From Paludibacteraceae bacterium (GTDB lineage: Bacteria > Bacteroidota > Bacteroidia > Bacteroidales > Paludibacteraceae): 64,000 nucleotides of DNA. A model generated the notes under the pieces. It worked only from the letters and a program-made list of their open reading frames with translations. It did no database searches and was not told where the DNA came from. Location of the stretch: positions 124,001 through 188,000 of the forward strand of contig JAFXPK010000030.1 of assembly GCA_017527905.1 (NCBI GenBank), given 5' to 3'. Shown here piece by piece: positions 17,150 through 25,897 of the stretch. The stretch's first letter is position 1, and every line of letters starts with the position of its first letter. The position numbers and the translations under genes were made by a program.

Positions 17150-17806
17150 TCACCGCCCGCCGCAATAGTTCCACATCAGGATACCCTTAGGCGAGCCGTC
17201 GATGAGCGCCTTGGCCTTCCGGAAGCCCTTGGAGGTAATCGTGACGCACCCCGAGCAGGAGGCACCGTTCAGCGGAAGGTTTCTGCGAGGGATAAGCGAC
17301 TGGCCATCAAGGAAATAGGAATCATGTATTAACAAACCCCTGCGCAGAGCATTGCTGTTGGAAGAGTCCAATCCCACAATCGCCCGGCTCCGTTTTTCCC
17401 CTAAGACCCTGCCATATTGGTTTTTCCGCACGGCGAACCTTCCCAAGGAGGAACAATTGCTCCCCAAATCATTGCTGAAGATAGGGGTGCTCTCCGTGTT
17501 GCCCTTCCCGGCGCCATGCATGCAAAAGTCAGCGAAATCAATCTCATCGGTCGCGAAGTTCCAGATGAAGAACCTAGGTGTGCCCGACGGCAGGGAATAA
17601 TCCACCAAGAAACAATGACAGGTGTCGTAACCATTCCGGACCGCATAGGCTTTCAACGCATGCGCCTTCCCTTTCGCCGAGGCATAGACCGCACTCCCGC
17701 CACGGGGCGGAACCCGTTTGCATTGATGGATGATATAAAACACCCCCAGCACCAAGGCGAAGAGCGCCAAGCCACCCAATAGTATGCGAATGATGGAACG
17801 TTTCAT
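17150..17806 (-). CDS. exported L,D-transpeptidase-like (YkuD_2) protein
   Basis: A 218-residue protein with an N-terminal membrane anchor or signal (residues 7-27). It belongs to the murein L,D-transpeptidase catalytic-domain family, seen in DYSLPSGTPRFFIWN, HGAGKGN, FSNDLGSNCSSLGRF, the later LLIHDSYFLDG with conserved His, and the catalytic-Cys region SCSGCVTI. Members are thought to remodel peptidoglycan in the periplasm, although this branch is not well tested. It is divergent from the lipoprotein at 18021 and convergent with the methyltransferase. Confidence 0.82.
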   Translation of the reverse strand: MKRSIIRILLGGLALFALVLGVFYIIHQCKRVPPRGGSAVYASAKGKAHALKAYAVRNGYDTCHCFLVDYSLPSGTPRFFIWNFATDEIDFADFCMHGAGKGNTESTPIFSNDLGSNCSSLGRFAVRKNQYGRVLGEKRSRAIVGLDSSNSNALRRGLLIHDSYFLDGQSLIPRRNLPLNGASCSGCVTITSKGFRKAKALIDGSPKGILMWNYCGGR

Positions 17807-17976
17807 ATAAATACTAAAAAATTATGAATCAATCAATTATAAAGACACGACCATCCTTTCTGAAGGCAATGGTCAATCCCGTCTCTCTCCATCACAAATC
17901 TAATCATATTTTACCATATCTTAACAAGTCTGCGTTTCAAATCACCGCCAATTGACCCAACATACAAATTATTTCC

Positions 17977-17984
17977 TACCTTTG
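17977..17984 (+). promoter_or_regulatory. -7 box TACCTTTG before the lipoprotein pair
   Basis: Perfect TAnnTTTG box with a TTG 22 bases upstream; predicted start of transcription near 17991, 30 bases before the ATG at 18021. Confidence 0.5.
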
Positions 17985-18020
17985 CCTTCGGAAGTCTAAT
18001 AAACTTTTGAATTGTAAAAC

Positions 18021-18623
18021 ATGATAAAAATTCTTTTTCTATTATTGATTCCCGCCTTGTGCCTCTCGCTGCTGATAGGCTGCTCCTCCGTACAAGGTGT
18101 GAAGAACTTCTCGAATTGCCAATTCAACTATAAGGATGTCACGAATATCCATTTAGCCAGCATCGATGTCTCCCACATCCGCTCTCCCAAGGACCTGAGC
18201 TACGTCGATCTGCTCCAACTGATTCCAGCCTTCAAGGACAAGAGCCTCGGACTGAACATGAACGTGAACATCAACGTGACCAACCCCTACGCAGAAGAGG
18301 CGAAGCTGGAAGGGGTGGACTACATCGTCTGGGTCGATGAGCGGGAGGTGCTCACAGGCAACATGGACAAGAAAATATCCATCGGCGCCAACCAGACGGA
18401 GGTGCTGTCAATCCCTGTCTCCGTCAACCTCCTGAACATGGCGGCTTTCTCCACGATAGATGCGTTGCTCGAGTTCGCCATCGGACTCGCGGCCGACAAC
18501 CCAGACGCCAGCCGCATGAAAGTCTCCCTGAAACCCTACTTCAACGTAGGCAACAAAAAGATTAAGACGCCTTTTTACATCACGGTCGGAGGGGATAAGA
18601 TCATGCCTAAGAAAGATAAATAA
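18021..18623 (+). CDS. LEA2-like lipoprotein, unknown function
   Basis: A 200-residue lipoprotein with signal sequence ending in LIGC. The mature part is beta-rich with MNVNINVTNPYAEEAKLEGVD in the style of LEA14/WHy immunoglobulin-like domains: a strand, an NPY turn and alternating hydrophobics. It ends with a basic KKDK. The next gene follows 18 bases later, so both are likely cotranscribed from the promoter at 17977. Role in the envelope is not known. Confidence 0.7.
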   Translation: MIKILFLLLIPALCLSLLIGCSSVQGVKNFSNCQFNYKDVTNIHLASIDVSHIRSPKDLSYVDLLQLIPAFKDKSLGLNMNVNINVTNPYAEEAKLEGVDYIVWVDEREVLTGNMDKKISIGANQTEVLSIPVSVNLLNMAAFSTIDALLEFAIGLAADNPDASRMKVSLKPYFNVGNKKIKTPFYITVGGDKIMPKKDK

Positions 18624-18641
18624 AACCAAATCCTCAAGACA

Positions 18642-19589
18642 ATGACCGGAAGGCACACCATACTCCTGCTCCTCGCTTGGCTCCTGGCGCCGCAACTGAA
18701 CGCCCAAGAGAAGAACTTCTCGTACAACAACATGGACAGTTGGATACAGCGGGACATCAAGGAGAGCCGTCTCATCGGCGGAGAGACAAAAACCGTGTGG
18801 GAAGTGGGGGCGCCCGCTCACCTCACCAAGGCGGAGGCCTGGAAACAAGGGGATTCTCCATGGGAGACCTCCAGCATATACGCCCACGTCATGGGCATCG
18901 ACAAGGTCAGCAGCACCGTCTTCCCGGAGAAGCGAGGCGAAGGATACTGCGCACGTCTGGAGACCCGTCTGGAGGAGGTCTACGTCTTCGGTTTCATCCA
19001 CGTCACGGCACTGGCCACCGGCAGCCTGTTCACCGGCCGTCTCATCGAACCCATACAGAGCATCAACGACCCGATGCAAAAGATGTCGCAGGGTGTTCCC
19101 TTCACCAAAAAACTGAAGGCTGTCAAATTCGACTACAAAGCCAAAACGGGCGGCAAACGCATCAAGGCGTCCGCCATGAGCAAGGAGGACGTGGAAGGGA
19201 AAAACGCGGCGGAAGTGAGCGTGTCCCTACAGAAACGATGGGAAGACAAGGATGGTAACATCAAGAGCAAACGCATCGCCACCGCCTATATCCGCATCAC
19301 GGAAAGCACAAAGGATTGGGTCAACGGCTATACCCTCGACCTGCATTACGGGGACATCACCCGCCAACCTTTCTACAAAAATTACATGAAACTGAACTAT
19401 AAGGGGTATCCTCAATATGCGCTGAACTCCAAGGGGGAGATGCGCTTCGTGGACGAAATCGGCTGGGGCGACGAGAACGACGAGCCGACCCATATCGTGG
19501 TGAGGTTCGCCGCCGGATACGGGGGTGCTTACGTCGGTGCGGTGGGGGATTGCCTATGGATCGACAACGTGGAGTTTATCGAGAAGTGA
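18642..19589 (+). CDS. secreted PCMD-like carbohydrate-metabolism domain protein
   Basis: A 315-residue exported protein (signal peptide to NAQ, about residue 22). The main domain reads like the PCMD family of Bacteroidales envelope proteins: a W..G...WEVGAP segment, W.TSS, TGSLFTG, then a run of strands ending in GDCLWIDNVEFIEK. Such domains are often near sugar-use loci, but only a lipoprotein is next to it here. The match is by general pattern, so the name is provisional. Confidence 0.6.
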   Translation: MTGRHTILLLLAWLLAPQLNAQEKNFSYNNMDSWIQRDIKESRLIGGETKTVWEVGAPAHLTKAEAWKQGDSPWETSSIYAHVMGIDKVSSTVFPEKRGEGYCARLETRLEEVYVFGFIHVTALATGSLFTGRLIEPIQSINDPMQKMSQGVPFTKKLKAVKFDYKAKTGGKRIKASAMSKEDVEGKNAAEVSVSLQKRWEDKDGNIKSKRIATAYIRITESTKDWVNGYTLDLHYGDITRQPFYKNYMKLNYKGYPQYALNSKGEMRFVDEIGWGDENDEPTHIVVRFAAGYGGAYVGAVGDCLWIDNVEFIEK

Positions 19590-19591
19590 GT

Positions 19592-20605
19592 CTACCGCTT
19601 ATACCAGAGCCTTTCCCCAACCACCTCAAGCGGCCGTTCGACATTGTTCACGTACAATGCGCCCGTTCCGAGTCCCTGCGGGATCTCTATGCCTAGAGTG
19701 GCCGCCCATTGGGCGATGGCGTTGAGCCCCACATTCGATTCGAGGGCGGAGGTGATCCAATAACCTATATTCCTTCGTTTAGCCAAAGAAATCCACTCCT
19801 CCGAACCCCTTATGCCTCCATGCAAAGAGGGTTTTAGGATAATATATTGGGGACGTATCACATCCAACAGACGATTCTTCTCTTCCGTGTCGTTCACACC
19901 GATCAACTCCTCGTCCAGTGCGATGGGCAAAGGCGTGCGGGCGCACAGACGGGCCATCTCCTCCCACTGTCCCGCCATGATAGGCTGCTCGATGGAGTGG
20001 ATGTCCAACGCGGCAAGGCGCTCCAGCCGTTCCATGGCCTCGGCGGGCTTGAACCCACCGTTCGCATCCACCCGCAAGGTAATGGTCTCCTTGGAAAATC
20101 GTCCCCTGATCTTTTTCAGCAAATCCATCTCGTCCTCAAATCGTAACGAACCGATTTTCAGTTTAATGCAGGAAAATCCAGCCTTCAGTTTCTCCTCGAT
20201 CCGTGCGGACATCTCCTCATAGGTGCCCATCCATATCAACCCGTTGATCAGGATGCCGGATGTGCCTTCCGTGAAACTACTCTTCCACATCACACCCGCC
20301 TCCGATTTCAGGTCACGGAGCGCCGTCTCCAAGCCGAAGAGCATGGAAGGGTAGTCCTTCATCGCCTCGTAATCGATCGTACCGTCGAACCGGTCGCAGA
20401 AACCCTTCAGAACGGCCTCATAATCAGGCAAGTCGTCACAACTCAGCTTCACTAGGGGCGCACATTCGCCCCAACCGACCTTGCCGGGACGATTCGTGTC
20501 GGTCATCTGCAGATACCAAACCTGATGGTCGGTATAGACCCCGCGGGAAGTGCCCGCAGGCTGCTTAAACACTAATGTTTTGGGAATAATGGTTACGTGA
20601 TACAA
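19592..20605 (-). CDS. menC: o-succinylbenzoate synthase
   Basis: An enolase-superfamily enzyme that dehydrates SHCHC to o-succinylbenzoate in menaquinone synthesis. The catalytic and metal residues are in order: CIKLKIG (Lys pair), VDANGGF (Asp), IEQP (Glu), ALDEEL (Asp) and LKPSLHGG (Lys). At 337 residues it is normal for the family. It is the last gene of the minus-strand men run, separated from menB by about 200 bases with repeats, so it may have weaker or separate expression. Confidence 0.93.
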   Translation of the reverse strand: MYHVTIIPKTLVFKQPAGTSRGVYTDHQVWYLQMTDTNRPGKVGWGECAPLVKLSCDDLPDYEAVLKGFCDRFDGTIDYEAMKDYPSMLFGLETALRDLKSEAGVMWKSSFTEGTSGILINGLIWMGTYEEMSARIEEKLKAGFSCIKLKIGSLRFEDEMDLLKKIRGRFSKETITLRVDANGGFKPAEAMERLERLAALDIHSIEQPIMAGQWEEMARLCARTPLPIALDEELIGVNDTEEKNRLLDVIRPQYIILKPSLHGGIRGSEEWISLAKRRNIGYWITSALESNVGLNAIAQWAATLGIEIPQGLGTGALYVNNVERPLEVVGERLWYKR

Positions 20606-20640
20606 GATAATTTTGAATTTTGAATTTTGAAACGATAGTT
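20606..20640. repeat. short tandem repeat TTGAATT
   Basis: AATTTTGAATTTTGAATTTTGAAA-type repetition directly upstream of menC. A simple-sequence tract with copies 8 bases apart. Confidence 0.5.
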
Positions 20641-20676
20641 CGACGTAGTCAATTATGAATTAATGGTTCGTCCTGT

Positions 20677-20803
20677 AGAGACGCAACATATTGCGTCTCT
20701 AACATATTGCGTCTCTAACATATTCCATATCTAACATATTGCGTCTATAACGTATCCCATACCTAACGCATTGCGTCTTTATGCCTCGCATCCCTAACAT
20801 TCC
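20677..20803. repeat. GAGACGCAA palindrome with 16-base tandem array
   Basis: AGAGACGCAA (20677-20686) and TTGCGTCTCT (20691-20700) form a perfect palindrome with loop CATA. The unit TCTCTAACATATTGCG then repeats about six times with increasing decay (TCTCTAACATATTCCA, TATCTAACATATTGCG, and so on). It fills the menB-menC gap. The type is a dispersed bacterial extragenic palindrome. Confidence 0.8.
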
Positions 20804-20804
20804 A

Positions 20805-21626
20805 TCAAGGGAATTTAGGGTAATCCTTGAAATTAGGCTTGCGCTTCTCCAAGAAGGCCTTGCCGCCCTCCTGCGCCTCGTCCAGACAGTAGTAGAGCAT
20901 GGTCATGTCGCCCGCGAACTCTTGCAGACCCGCCTGACCGTCCAGCTCGGCATTCAAGCCACGCTTGATCATGCGCAGGGCGAGAGGGGAGTGCTCCATC
21001 ATCTTCTCCGACCAAGCCACGTATTCGTCCTCCAGTTGGTCGAAAGGCACCACCTTGTTGATCATACCCATCTCCAAGGCCTCCTGGGCGGTATATTGCT
21101 TACAAAGGAACCATATCTCACGCGCCTTCTTCTGACCCACCAAACGAGCCAGGTAGGAGGAACCGAAACCAGCGTCGAAACTGCCCACCTTAGGGCCCGT
21201 CTGACCAAACTTAGCGTTCTCCGAAGCAATCGTCAGGTCGCAAACCACCTGCAACACGTTGCCGCCACCGATGGCATAGCCGTTCACCGCGGCGATCACA
21301 GGCTTAGGCAAGGAGCGGATCTGCTTCTGCACATCCAAGACGGAAAGCCTAGGCACACCCTCCTCGTCGATATATCCGCCACGTCCCTTCACGTGCATGT
21401 CACCACCGCTGCAGAAGGCCATGTCGCCCGCACCCGTGAAGACCACCACCTGGATGCGTTGGTCCTCCCTGCAACGCAAGAGCGCGTCGCTCATCTCCGC
21501 CGTCGTGGTAGGCGTGAAAGCGTTTCTGTAACGAGGACGGTTGATTGTGATACGGGCGATGCCGTTATAAAAATCAAAAAGAATCTCCTTATACTCCTTG
21601 ATTGTTTCCCAATTTCTTGTTTGCAT
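20805..21626 (-). CDS. menB: 1,4-dihydroxy-2-naphthoyl-CoA synthase
   Basis: A crotonase-fold enzyme that closes the naphthoquinone ring from o-succinylbenzoyl-CoA. Oxyanion-hole and active-site segments are [24 protein letters not shown] and [16 protein letters not shown], and the end [10 protein letters not shown] is standard. Its 273 residues fit MenB. The start lies 25 bases from the end of menD, so they are cotranscribed. Confidence 0.95.
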   Translation of the reverse strand: MQTRNWETIKEYKEILFDFYNGIARITINRPRYRNAFTPTTTAEMSDALLRCREDQRIQVVVFTGAGDMAFCSGGDMHVKGRGGYIDEEGVPRLSVLDVQKQIRSLPKPVIAAVNGYAIGGGNVLQVVCDLTIASENAKFGQTGPKVGSFDAGFGSSYLARLVGQKKAREIWFLCKQYTAQEALEMGMINKVVPFDQLEDEYVAWSEKMMEHSPLALRMIKRGLNAELDGQAGLQEFAGDMTMLYYCLDEAQEGGKAFLEKRKPNFKDYPKFP

Positions 21627-21651
21627 AATATCTATGGTCTATAATTTTAAT

Positions 21652-23295
21652 TCATTCAAATTGACTATAAAAGAACTTGTGCGCCTGCTCGTCCAACTGG
21701 GCGTCCGTGAAGACCTCCATCACACGAGGAGAGTCTCCTTTCCCTAGAAAAGCCTCCAGATCCTTCTGGAAATCGGCCTCGTCGAACACAGGGAAGTATT
21801 CACACCCGACCGACTCCACCCAGCCCTTGGCCGTGGCATGGTGCGTGGCCATCACATACTGACGGGTACTCTCCGTATCCGCCAATCCCTTCAGGTTCCT
21901 GAATATCGCCCCGCCACCGTTGTTGAGGAGCAAGACATGAAGATTCGCGGGCAATTGGTTGTTCCACAAGGCATTCATGTCGTAGAAGAAGCTCAGGTCG
22001 CCTATTAACAAAAAGACCTCTTTGGAAGGATCCGCCGAAGCGATTCCCACAGCGGAGGAGAGCGAACCGTCGATACCGTTCACCCCTCGGTTGCAATAGA
22101 CGGAGAGGTCCTCCAGCACATCCGCCAGCTGGGCGTACCGTACCGCCGAGCTGTTCGCCAAGACCAAGACGGAAGGGCGGGGTAGTCTCGAGCAGAAGTC
22201 CATGGCCACACTGATGGAAGAGAAAAGGGACGGAGCCTTCCGCTTCGACACCGTCGCGCGTTCCGCCTCCTCCCACCTCGTCAGGTACGCCTGCCGCTCG
22301 GCAGACCCGTATTTCTCCAACGAGCCCAAGAATGTAGCCGCATCCGCCACCACCACATCCGTCAGACACTGGAACGTATCCACCACAGCACCCTCCGGGG
22401 AGATGCGCCAGCACACCTCAGGACGAACCGTCCGCAACCATTGTTTCAGCCGTTTGGAGACCAGATGGCCACCCATATATATCACAAAATCAGGCGCCAA
22501 AGCCTTACGGTTGGCATCCGATAGCAACGTCAAGTCAAAGTTCCGCATCAGGTTCTTTCCCCGCAGATTTGCGAGCGATTCGCACAAGACCGGGCAGTCC
22601 AGTTCAGGCAACAAGGCGGAGAGACCTTCAGCGGTAGCGGTATCCAGCTGGCCGACAATCAGCAGTGGAGCCTTAGCCTCCCGCCAGGCACGGTTCAGCG
22701 CCTCACCATCCAATGCGCCCTTGCGCAAACGGATCACACGCTCCTCCGGCAAGTCCGTCGCAGAGCAGTCGAAGAAAGGTTCCGTGATAGGCACATTGAT
22801 ATGGACAGGGCCCTTAGCACCTGCGGTGAGGGCAATCAGCGCCTCGTTGATCAGCCTATTATTGTACCATCGTTGCGTCTCGTCCGAAGGCTCGCACAGG
22901 TTCGCCTCGAAGCGCACCAGCGAAGCGAACACGCCCGTCTGCGGCAATGTCTGGCCGTCCATCTGACCGATCCAAGCCTGCGGACGGTCCGCCGAGATCA
23001 CCAGCAACGGAACCTGCTGGTAGTAAGCCTCAGAAACCACAGAGGCCAAATTCAGCAATGCGGAGCCCGAAGTGACACATACCGCCACCGCCGTGTTCTT
23101 GCGCTGGGCAATGCCCAAGGCGAAGAAACCGGCGCTCCGCTCGTCCGTCACCGCATGGCAGTTCATTCCTTCCAAGGCAGCGAACGTCTGCGCCAGAGGC
23201 ATATTACGCGAACCAGGGGAGATGACCACGTCATGGATACCATGGCGAAGCATCAGGGACGCAAGTTGTCGAATATTATATTTTACAGAATACAT
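21652..23295 (-). CDS. menD: SEPHCHC synthase (2-succinyl-5-enolpyruvyl-6-hydroxy-3-cyclohexene-1-carboxylate synthase)
   Basis: A thiamine-diphosphate enzyme of 547 residues that joins isochorismate and 2-oxoglutarate-derived succinic semialdehyde. The N-terminal pyrimidine-binding domain has VVISPGSRNMPLA, and the C-terminal diphosphate domain has the GDLSFFYDMNALWN motif. NRGVNGIDGS is also typical. One base separates it from menF on the same strand, showing tight coupling. Confidence 0.95.
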   Translation of the reverse strand: MYSVKYNIRQLASLMLRHGIHDVVISPGSRNMPLAQTFAALEGMNCHAVTDERSAGFFALGIAQRKNTAVAVCVTSGSALLNLASVVSEAYYQQVPLLVISADRPQAWIGQMDGQTLPQTGVFASLVRFEANLCEPSDETQRWYNNRLINEALIALTAGAKGPVHINVPITEPFFDCSATDLPEERVIRLRKGALDGEALNRAWREAKAPLLIVGQLDTATAEGLSALLPELDCPVLCESLANLRGKNLMRNFDLTLLSDANRKALAPDFVIYMGGHLVSKRLKQWLRTVRPEVCWRISPEGAVVDTFQCLTDVVVADAATFLGSLEKYGSAERQAYLTRWEEAERATVSKRKAPSLFSSISVAMDFCSRLPRPSVLVLANSSAVRYAQLADVLEDLSVYCNRGVNGIDGSLSSAVGIASADPSKEVFLLIGDLSFFYDMNALWNNQLPANLHVLLLNNGGGAIFRNLKGLADTESTRQYVMATHHATAKGWVESVGCEYFPVFDEADFQKDLEAFLGKGDSPRVMEVFTDAQLDEQAHKFFYSQFE

Positions 23296-23296
23296 A

Positions 23297-24355
23297 TCAA
23301 TTGAAAAGAAGACGTTTCATGGTAGTCATTTTCTCCTCCGTCTCGTTCCACTCGGAGAGGAGGTCGGACGAGGCGAGGATGCCACCGCCGGCGAAGAACT
23401 GCGCCTCCGAATCAGACATGCGCACGCAACGTATATTCACATAGAGGTGCGTCTTGCCGTCACCGTCCGTCCAGCCCAGGAAGCCGGAATAGTAGGAGCG
23501 GTCATACCCTTCGTTCTCCATGATGAAGCGCATGGACTCCTCCTTCGGAAGACCGCACACCGCCGGAGTAGGGTGGATGGCGGAGATGAATTCCGACCGA
23601 CGATCCTTGTCCATGAAGAAGTAGAAGTCCGTCCGCAAGTGGGAGACATGTCCGGCCGAGACCGAATAAGGTCCCCACTCATCCTTCAACGTGCCGAAAC
23701 AAGCGATGCGCTCACGGAGATAGTCCGCCACGATGCGTTGCTCCAGACGTTCCTTCTCGCCCCAGTCGGAGATCTTCACGGCATGTTCATTCAGGTTGCG
23801 CATAGTGCCCGCCAGAGCCACCGTGCGGAATTGCGTATCGTCACCCGTCAGAAGCAGTTCAGGCGAGGCGCCCAGCCAATCGCCCGAAAGGGGAGAGTGG
23901 AAGAGATAGACCATCGCGTCCGGGTATTCCGCGCACGCCTTGAGGAACAAGTCCAGACGATCCAGAGAAGGGATGCGGCAATGCGAAGTACGCGACAAAA
24001 CCAGTTTCTCGAAACGACCCTCACGCACCGCCAAGACAAACCTATGGAAAGAGGAGCTGTAGGATTCATCCGGCATAGACCCAGACCGCTTGGCCTCCGA
24101 AGAGACACGGAGAGGCATCTCCTCCAAATCAAAAAAGTCCAAATTCTTCGATGGAATCGCCAAAATCGGATGATTATCCGTCGAAAAAGGGAACATCACG
24201 AACGAATCATTCAAACGCACAAATGAAGAGGGAAGATGATCCAGAACATCCAGCCGATCGGAGGAGATGAAGCACCCCCTCTTTTCGTTCGGCAAACGGT
24301 ACAGCACGTAATTTTCCGCCGTCCGCATCACATTTCGTACCTCATTCAAAGTCAT
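23297..24355 (-). CDS. menF: isochorismate synthase
   Basis: A chorismate-binding enzyme converting chorismate to isochorismate, the entry step to menaquinone. The conserved C-terminal fold has GDWLGASPELLL, LAGTMRN, IHPTPAVCGLPKEE and YSGFLGWTDGDG. Starting at the ATG of MTLNEVRN gives 352 residues; upstream frame (to 24379) needs TTG and runs into the promoter box. It heads the run menF-menD-menB-menC. menE, menH and menA are not visible in the window. Confidence 0.92.
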   Translation of the reverse strand: MTLNEVRNVMRTAENYVLYRLPNEKRGCFISSDRLDVLDHLPSSFVRLNDSFVMFPFSTDNHPILAIPSKNLDFFDLEEMPLRVSSEAKRSGSMPDESYSSSFHRFVLAVREGRFEKLVLSRTSHCRIPSLDRLDLFLKACAEYPDAMVYLFHSPLSGDWLGASPELLLTGDDTQFRTVALAGTMRNLNEHAVKISDWGEKERLEQRIVADYLRERIACFGTLKDEWGPYSVSAGHVSHLRTDFYFFMDKDRRSEFISAIHPTPAVCGLPKEESMRFIMENEGYDRSYYSGFLGWTDGDGKTHLYVNIRCVRMSDSEAQFFAGGGILASSDLLSEWNETEEKMTTMKRLLFN

Positions 24356-24376
24356 CTCAAAACATAAATTACCCCA

Positions 24377-24384
24377 CAAAGATA
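24377..24384 (-). promoter_or_regulatory. -7 box TATCTTTG for the men run (minus strand)
   Basis: The complement of CAAAGATA gives a perfect TAnnTTTG, about 22 bases before the menF ATG. It faces a plus-strand box 23 bases away. Confidence 0.5.
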
Positions 24385-24407
24385 GTCTATTTAAACAAAA
24401 ATTGTGT

Positions 24408-24415
24408 TATCTTTG
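24408..24415 (+). promoter_or_regulatory. -7 box TATCTTTG for the MltF-like gene
   Basis: Perfect TAnnTTTG, transcription expected near 24422, giving a leader of about 70 bases. Back to back with the men promoter, so the two may interfere. Confidence 0.5.
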
Positions 24416-24491
24416 TTTGTGCAACCGTGAAAAACGAAGGAGATGTTTGTTTTTTCGCCAATGCGACTCTTTGTAGGACAAAAATGATGAG

Positions 24492-25865
24492 ATGAAAAGA
24501 CACCATGTCATATGGATCTTGGTACCAATGTTGCTGGCTTGTATCTCGAAGAGCGACAAAGGTACAAGCTGCTCGGATTTGGAAAAAATCTTAGCGGAAG
24601 ACACTTTGCGGGTAGTCACTCTCTCACGCTCCACCTCCTATTTCGACTACAAAGGGGAGGAGATGGGCTTTGAGTTCGAGCTGGCCCAGCGATTCGCCCA
24701 GTCATTGGGCGTGCAACTGAAGGTCATCACGGCGAAGGACGAGCCCGAAATGATCCAGAAGCTGAACAACAAAGAGGTGGACCTCGTCGCCTATCCTGTA
24801 GTCATCTCCAACGAAAACAAAGAAAAAGTCACCTTCGTCGAACACACATTCAACTCCTTTCAGGTGTTAGTGCAACGGAAAAAGAAAAATAAATACGAAC
24901 AAATCAACGACGTGGTGGAACTGATAGACAAGGAAGTGGTGGTCGTTGAAAATTCCAAATACCATAAAAGACTGATCAACCTAGACGACGAGGTGGGAGG
25001 CGGAATCGTCATCAGCACCGTCTCCAATGAAGAGGATGAAGAGTCCCTCATCGAGAAAGTTTCCAAAGGAGAGATAGACTACACGATAGCGGACGACAAC
25101 ATCGCCAAAGTGAACAAAACCTACTTCCGGAACATCGACATCAGCCTACGAACAAGCTTCACACAAAGGTTAGCATGGGTACTTCGCAAGAATTCGGATG
25201 AATTAGAAAGCACTGTAAATAAGTGGTTTGAGGCAACAGAAGGGGATTATACCTGCCAATATCTCTACCACAAGTACTTCGAGCAGGAAAAGAAGTATTC
25301 GAAGGAAAAACCCAAGTACCTGAGCAAGGAAAAGATATCCGAATACGACACGTATTTCAAGAAATATTCACAGGATTTGGAGTGGGACTGGAAACTGCTG
25401 GCGTCGGTAGCATACCAAGAGTCCAGGTTCAATCCGAACGCGAAATCATGGGCGGGAGCCATTGGTCTAATGCAGCTGATGCCCAACACGGCGAAGAAAC
25501 TCGGCACCGACAGTTTGTCCATGCGGAAACCCGAAGTGAGCGTCAAAACAGCGGCCACCTACCTCAAAAGGGTGGACAATATCTTCAAATTCATAGAAGA
25601 CAAAAACGAAAGGACCAAGTTTGTCCTGGCCAGCTACAATGCGGGAGTCGGACACGTACGTGATGCGATGGCTTTGGCGGAGAAGTATGGCAAAAGCCCC
25701 ACGAAATGGGGAGACGTGAAGTTCTTTGTGCTTCTGAAGGCAAGGCCCGAATTCTTCAACGACCCGGTCGTAAGGCATGGCTATCTGAGGGGCGAGGAAG
25801 TATATAATTTTGTGGAAGAGATAATGGTACGATATCAAGAATATGTCGATGTGATAATTGATTGA
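24492..25865 (+). CDS. MltF-like lytic murein transglycosylase lipoprotein
   Basis: A 457-residue lipoprotein (lipobox LLAC near residue 17). Residues about 35-265 form a solute-binding (SBP_bac_3) domain with GEEMGFEFELAQRFAQ. Residues about 290-440 form a soluble-lytic-transglycosylase domain: YQESRFNPNAKSWAGAIGLM (catalytic Glu), MQLMP and ASYNAGVGHVRDA. This layout is that of MltF, which cleaves peptidoglycan at the outer membrane, with the binding domain regulating it. The following metallohydrolase begins 32 bases on and may be cotranscribed. Confidence 0.9.
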   Translation: MKRHHVIWILVPMLLACISKSDKGTSCSDLEKILAEDTLRVVTLSRSTSYFDYKGEEMGFEFELAQRFAQSLGVQLKVITAKDEPEMIQKLNNKEVDLVAYPVVISNENKEKVTFVEHTFNSFQVLVQRKKKNKYEQINDVVELIDKEVVVVENSKYHKRLINLDDEVGGGIVISTVSNEEDEESLIEKVSKGEIDYTIADDNIAKVNKTYFRNIDISLRTSFTQRLAWVLRKNSDELESTVNKWFEATEGDYTCQYLYHKYFEQEKKYSKEKPKYLSKEKISEYDTYFKKYSQDLEWDWKLLASVAYQESRFNPNAKSWAGAIGLMQLMPNTAKKLGTDSLSMRKPEVSVKTAATYLKRVDNIFKFIEDKNERTKFVLASYNAGVGHVRDAMALAEKYGKSPTKWGDVKFFVLLKARPEFFNDPVVRHGYLRGEEVYNFVEEIMVRYQEYVDVIID

Positions 25866-25897
25866 TCCACTGCCCATTATATTAGGAGCAAGATGAA

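Noticed and set aside
20781-21644. 287-codon plus-strand frame opposite menB
   Set aside because: Antisense to an unambiguous MenB; no domain, no promoter.
22202-24226. Long plus-strand frames opposite menD and menF
   Set aside because: Shadows of real genes in GC-rich coding DNA.
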